35,862 nt of DNA, taken from contig JAQXPG010000019.1 of the NCBI GenBank assembly GCA_029100405.1, forward strand, positions 1 to 35,862, written 5' to 3'. Positions 33,474 to 35,862 of this stretch are shown here, piece by piece; positions within the stretch are counted from its first letter, which is position 1; every line of letters starts with the position of its first letter. The position numbers and the translations under genes are program-made. The notes beneath the pieces are model-generated. The model did not search any database. It was not told the origin of the DNA and worked only from the letters and a program-made list of their open reading frames with translations. Origin of the DNA: Lachnospiraceae bacterium. Its GTDB lineage: Bacteria > Bacillota > Clostridia > Lachnospirales > Lachnospiraceae.

Positions 33474-34363
33474 TGTCACAGAAATCGAAGGGTGCGTTTC
33501 TTACGACCTTTGGCGGAATCTGCTGGGGGCTGTCCGGCTCCATGGGCCAATTTCTTTTCACAAGAGAGGGAATGGACGCCCGCTGGCTGACCCCCATCCG
33601 CCTTTTTCTCGCAGGACTCATCCTTTTTATCTATTGTCTGATTCGTGAGAAAAGACTGCTTTTCGATATCGTAAAGCACAAGCGGACGCTTCTTCTCCTG
33701 ACCATCTATGGAATTCTGGGTGTGTCCTTCTGTCAGCTTACCTATTTCATGACAATTCAATATTCATCCGCCGGCCTTGCCACGATCATGCAGGACTTAT
33801 CACCCGTCATGATCCTGGTCTTGACCTGTTTCATCAATAAAAAGCGGCCAATGCTTGTCGAAGTTGCAAGCATTGGCCTGGCTTTTGTCGGGGTCCTTCT
33901 GATCATCACCCACGGTAATCTGCAGGAACTGGCTTTTCCACCCATTGCAATCGTGACCGGAGTCCTCTGCGCAGCCTTTGTCTGCGTTTATAATCTGGCT
34001 GCACCATTCCTCACAAAACGTTATCCTGTCACCGTCCTCCAGGCCTGGTCCTTTCTGGCCGGCGGCATTATTATCGGCCTTCTTACCGGTGGCTTCACGA
34101 TCCAATACAGGCCAAGTATGGTTGGTCTCTTTGGAATTGTATTTGTAGTCATCGTAGGGAATATCCTGGCTTTCACTTCTTATATCAAAGGTGTCAGCCT
34201 GATCGGACCAAATCGGGGCATCCTTTACGGCTTTTCCGAACCTGTGACCGCTGCTTTGGTTTCCGCCTTGGTTTTCCATTCTCCCTTCGGTTTCTGGGAT
34301 CTGGTCGGATTTGCCTGTATCTTTTTCATGCTCTTCTTGATCTCGAAGAAGAAGCCGGCGTAA
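33473..34363 (+). CDS. DMT superfamily permease (EamA family)
   Basis: 296 residues with about ten hydrophobic segments in two similar halves, as in EamA transporters: the first half contains GGICWGLSGSMGQFLF and GILGVSFCQLTYFMTIQYSSAGLATIMQ, the second GVLCAAFVCVYNLAAPF and NRGILYGFSEPVTAALVSALVF. It overlaps dapL by one base, so it is translated from the same message. The substrate is unknown; amino-acid or metabolite export is common in the family, and lysine/DAP-pathway linkage is only suggested by position. The protein ends in a lysine-rich cytoplasmic tail, whose coding DNA is partly repeated downstream. Confidence 0.87.
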   Translation: MSQKSKGAFLTTFGGICWGLSGSMGQFLFTREGMDARWLTPIRLFLAGLILFIYCLIREKRLLFDIVKHKRTLLLLTIYGILGVSFCQLTYFMTIQYSSAGLATIMQDLSPVMILVLTCFINKKRPMLVEVASIGLAFVGVLLIITHGNLQELAFPPIAIVTGVLCAAFVCVYNLAAPFLTKRYPVTVLQAWSFLAGGIIIGLLTGGFTIQYRPSMVGLFGIVFVVIVGNILAFTSYIKGVSLIGPNRGILYGFSEPVTAALVSALVFHSPFGFWDLVGFACIFFMLFLISKKKPA

Positions 34364-34427
34364 GGATCGGCGATGTGATCGTCGATTTGATCGACAAAGA
34401 AGCCGGCCTAAGGATCGTCGATTTGAT
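34349..34427 (+). repeat. Partial duplication of the permease 3' end
   Basis: 31 bases containing the last permease codons and stop (34349-34379) recur at 34397-34427 with three mismatches, 48 bases downstream. A shorter GATCGTCGATTTGAT motif occurs at 34376 and again at 34413. Confidence 0.8.
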
Positions 34428-34875
34428 TTTGCTTTTTGCTATGTCAGATGCAAAGCCTAAAAATCATGTGTGGTTTCATTTGGAAATTGTGGTTTCATTT
34501 GGAAATGGCCAACTGAAAATAGCCGATTCTAGGCTGGTTCTAGGCCGTAAAATTCGATATACAGAATCTTTTTGAAATCATGCGCCTTTCCATGGCGAAA
34601 AGCTCCCTTTCAGAGGACAAATATTCGATATACAGAATCTTTTTAAAATCATGCGTGTTTTCAACTGGAAAATAGCCGATTTTAGGCTGTGAAATTCGAT
34701 ATACAAAATCTTTTTTAATTCATGCGTGTTTTCAACCCTAAAAGTACGCATGATTTTAAAAAGATCTCATATATCGAATATTCAGCTACAAAACCTGCCT
34801 CATTCAGCCATAAAACACGCATGATTTTAAAAAGATCTCATATATCGAATATTCAGCTGGTGTGGGGGCAGGATT
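34364..34875. repeat. Intergenic region with 71-bp-period mirrored repeat array
   Basis: No credible gene in about 510 bases. A 33-base element starting ATTCGATATACA and ending AAATCATGCG occurs three times forward (34552-34584, 34623-34655, 34694-34726) and twice inverted (34747-34779, 34818-34850). Spacing is 71 bases within each orientation. The third forward and first inverted copies, and the second forward and second inverted copies, share one exact centre (34736.5). The 38-base spacers are partly alike (TGTTTTCAACTGG..., AATAGCCGATTTTAGGCTG). The array separates two convergent genes. Confidence 0.9.
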
Positions 34876-35862
34876 TCAAGCAAGAAAACCTGGATTCTGC
34901 CGATCTGAAAGAGTCAGTGTCTTTTTTTCCATCAAATAGGGAGACAACCAGGAGGCCTGATAGGCCTGAAGCTGAAGAGGAAGGTTTATGATCCGTGGAT
35001 CTGCCGGTTTTTTCTCATTTCCCGGGCCCAAGCGAACTTCCTCTTGTCCCTTCTCTTCTTCCAGCTCATCCGGATGATAAGGGAGATCCCCCTGTGGATG
35101 ATAAAGGGGATCCCCCAGTATCGGATGCCCGATCGAAGCCAAATGAACCCGGATCTGATGGGTCCGTCCCTGATCAATCGTAATGGAAAGAAGGGTCCGC
35201 TTGCCAAGCGGATCCCTTTTTATGACCTTGCAATGGGTAACTGCCGTCTGCCCGTCTTCTCCGACTTCCCGGAGCATAAGGGACCCTGCTTTTCTCCGAA
35301 GCGGCCGATCGATCGTAAAGGTGTCCTCCGATATCAGGCCATCAGCCCAGGCTCGATAGGTCTTCTGATAGTCGCCCCGGGTCCGCTCCAAAGTCATGAT
35401 CCCTGCTGCATCGGAATTCTTAGCAAATAAAACAATACCAGAGGTATCCCGATCCAGTCTCCCAACCGGATAGATCCTGCCCCGGTCCAGTCCCAAATGA
35501 TCTGCCACCTGATTAGCCAGCGTATCTGCATAATGCCCCGGAGAAGGATGACAGACCACATGATCCTTTTTATTCAGGAAAATCAGATCAGAGTCTTCAT
35601 AGAGGATCTCTAGAGGCGGCATCCCTGCCTGTGGTTTCATCCAGACCGACTCCCCGCCCCGGTCATATTCTCCAGGATCGGTCAATCGGATGGAAAGGAT
35701 CTGTCCGGTCCGGACCCGTTCGGTCACGAAGGCATAATCCCCATCCAGAAGCACGCCCATTGGTCTTCTCTTGATCCGCCGAATGATCCGTTCTGACAAG
35801 TTAAGACTGGAGCGAAGAATCCAGTGAATGGTCAGGCCTTCTTCCTCTTTCCTGATATCCAT
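34876..35862 (-). CDS. RluA-family pseudouridine synthase
   Basis: Isomerises uridine to pseudouridine in rRNA or tRNA. 328 residues visible. A short S4-like N-terminal region (NLSERIIRRIKRRPMGVLLDG) precedes the catalytic domain with the active-site Asp in GRLDRDTSGIVLFAKN (about residue 137) and RTHQIRVHLASIGHPILGD. This is the RluA/RluC/RluD class; the exact site is not predictable. The ATG is at the last base of the window; since family proteins usually begin just here, the gene may be complete, but a start further upstream is possible. After HPILGD the protein carries an unusual acidic insertion (about 255-290) that includes a tandem GDPLYHPQ/GDLPYHPD duplication. Confidence 0.9.
   Translation of the reverse strand: MDIRKEEEGLTIHWILRSSLNLSERIIRRIKRRPMGVLLDGDYAFVTERVRTGQILSIRLTDPGEYDRGGESVWMKPQAGMPPLEILYEDSDLIFLNKKDHVVCHPSPGHYADTLANQVADHLGLDRGRIYPVGRLDRDTSGIVLFAKNSDAAGIMTLERTRGDYQKTYRAWADGLISEDTFTIDRPLRRKAGSLMLREVGEDGQTAVTHCKVIKRDPLGKRTLLSITIDQGRTHQIRVHLASIGHPILGDPLYHPQGDLPYHPDELEEEKGQEEVRLGPGNEKKPADPRIINLPLQLQAYQASWLSPYLMEKKTLTLSDRQNPGFLA
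35073..35120 (-). repeat. 24-bp tandem duplication inside the pseudouridine synthase gene
   Basis: GATGATAAGGGAGATCCCCC... (35073-35096) is followed by a near copy GATGATAAAGGGGATCCCCC... (35097-35120). It is in frame and encodes the repeated octapeptide GDPLYHPQ/GDLPYHPD. Confidence 0.85.

Noticed and set aside
34552-34850. CRISPR array (33-base repeats, 38-base spacers)
   Set aside because: The repeats invert orientation at the centre, spacers are partly similar to each other, and no cas gene is present.
34375-34991. Small ORFs in the permease/pseudouridine synthase gap
   Set aside because: They are built from the repeat array, lack ribosome binding sites and show no coding character.

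Overview
The window reads as chromosomal DNA of a Gram-positive, low-to-mid GC anaerobe of the Bacillota, most likely class Clostridia near the Lachnospiraceae. Supporting signs are strong AGGAGG ribosome binding sites, a CIRCE operator, a T-box, DapL-type lysine/meso-DAP synthesis, a type III glutamine synthetase, an ANTAR antiterminator beside glnA, and an IS256-family remnant starting MAQLNITLN. The genus is not determined.

Layout. 1-561: hsp20 (3' end outside the window) under a CIRCE/HrcA operator. 645-6556: a minus-strand operon valS - 54-aa ORF - zinc-ribbon/TPR membrane protein - serine acetyltransferase. It is driven by a promoter embedded in the end of a FeoB-associated Cys-rich membrane protein gene and controlled by a valine T-box. 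6879-11197: HtrA protease, then carbamate kinase and pyruvate kinase. 11464-16787: an accessory sugar cassette (GH2 glycosidase, GPH-type symporter, divergent AraC regulator) with an IS256 relic. It is bracketed by two 292-bp direct repeats (about 95 % identical by hand count) that duplicate the 3' end of pyk plus its downstream palindromic spacer. 17122-31208: an ammonium-assimilation block: gltBD, glnN-asnB, pyrG, and a degenerate type I glutamine synthetase with a NitR-like ANTAR protein. 31304-34363: dapF, a five-copy 22-bp tandem repeat, dapL and a DMT-family permease. 34364-34875: a second palindromic array. 34876-35862: an RluA-family pseudouridine synthase.

How it works together. The central block moves ammonia into glutamine, glutamate, asparagine and CTP. 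Its promoters are followed by RNA structures: terminator hairpins sit directly between promoter and RBS of gltB and glnN, pyrG has a leader with competing helices, and the glnA-like gene has a leader closed by a 12-bp helix with a competing strand. An ANTAR-type antiterminator is encoded in the same block, so control by transcription antitermination is a natural model, but the canonical ANTAR two-hexaloop RNA motif was not found.

Most unusual signals. (1) Two unrelated intergenic arrays, each between convergent genes, made of repeats that flip orientation at an exact two-fold centre (61-bp period in pyk/gltD, 71-bp period in the permease/rluA gap). (2) The duplication of one of these arrays around a catabolic island, which also supplies the last codons of the island's AraC gene. 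(3) A glutamine synthetase homologue that has lost several catalytic residues, paired with an ANTAR protein whose receiver domain lacks the phospho-acceptor Asp. (4) The glnA leader with alternative helices.
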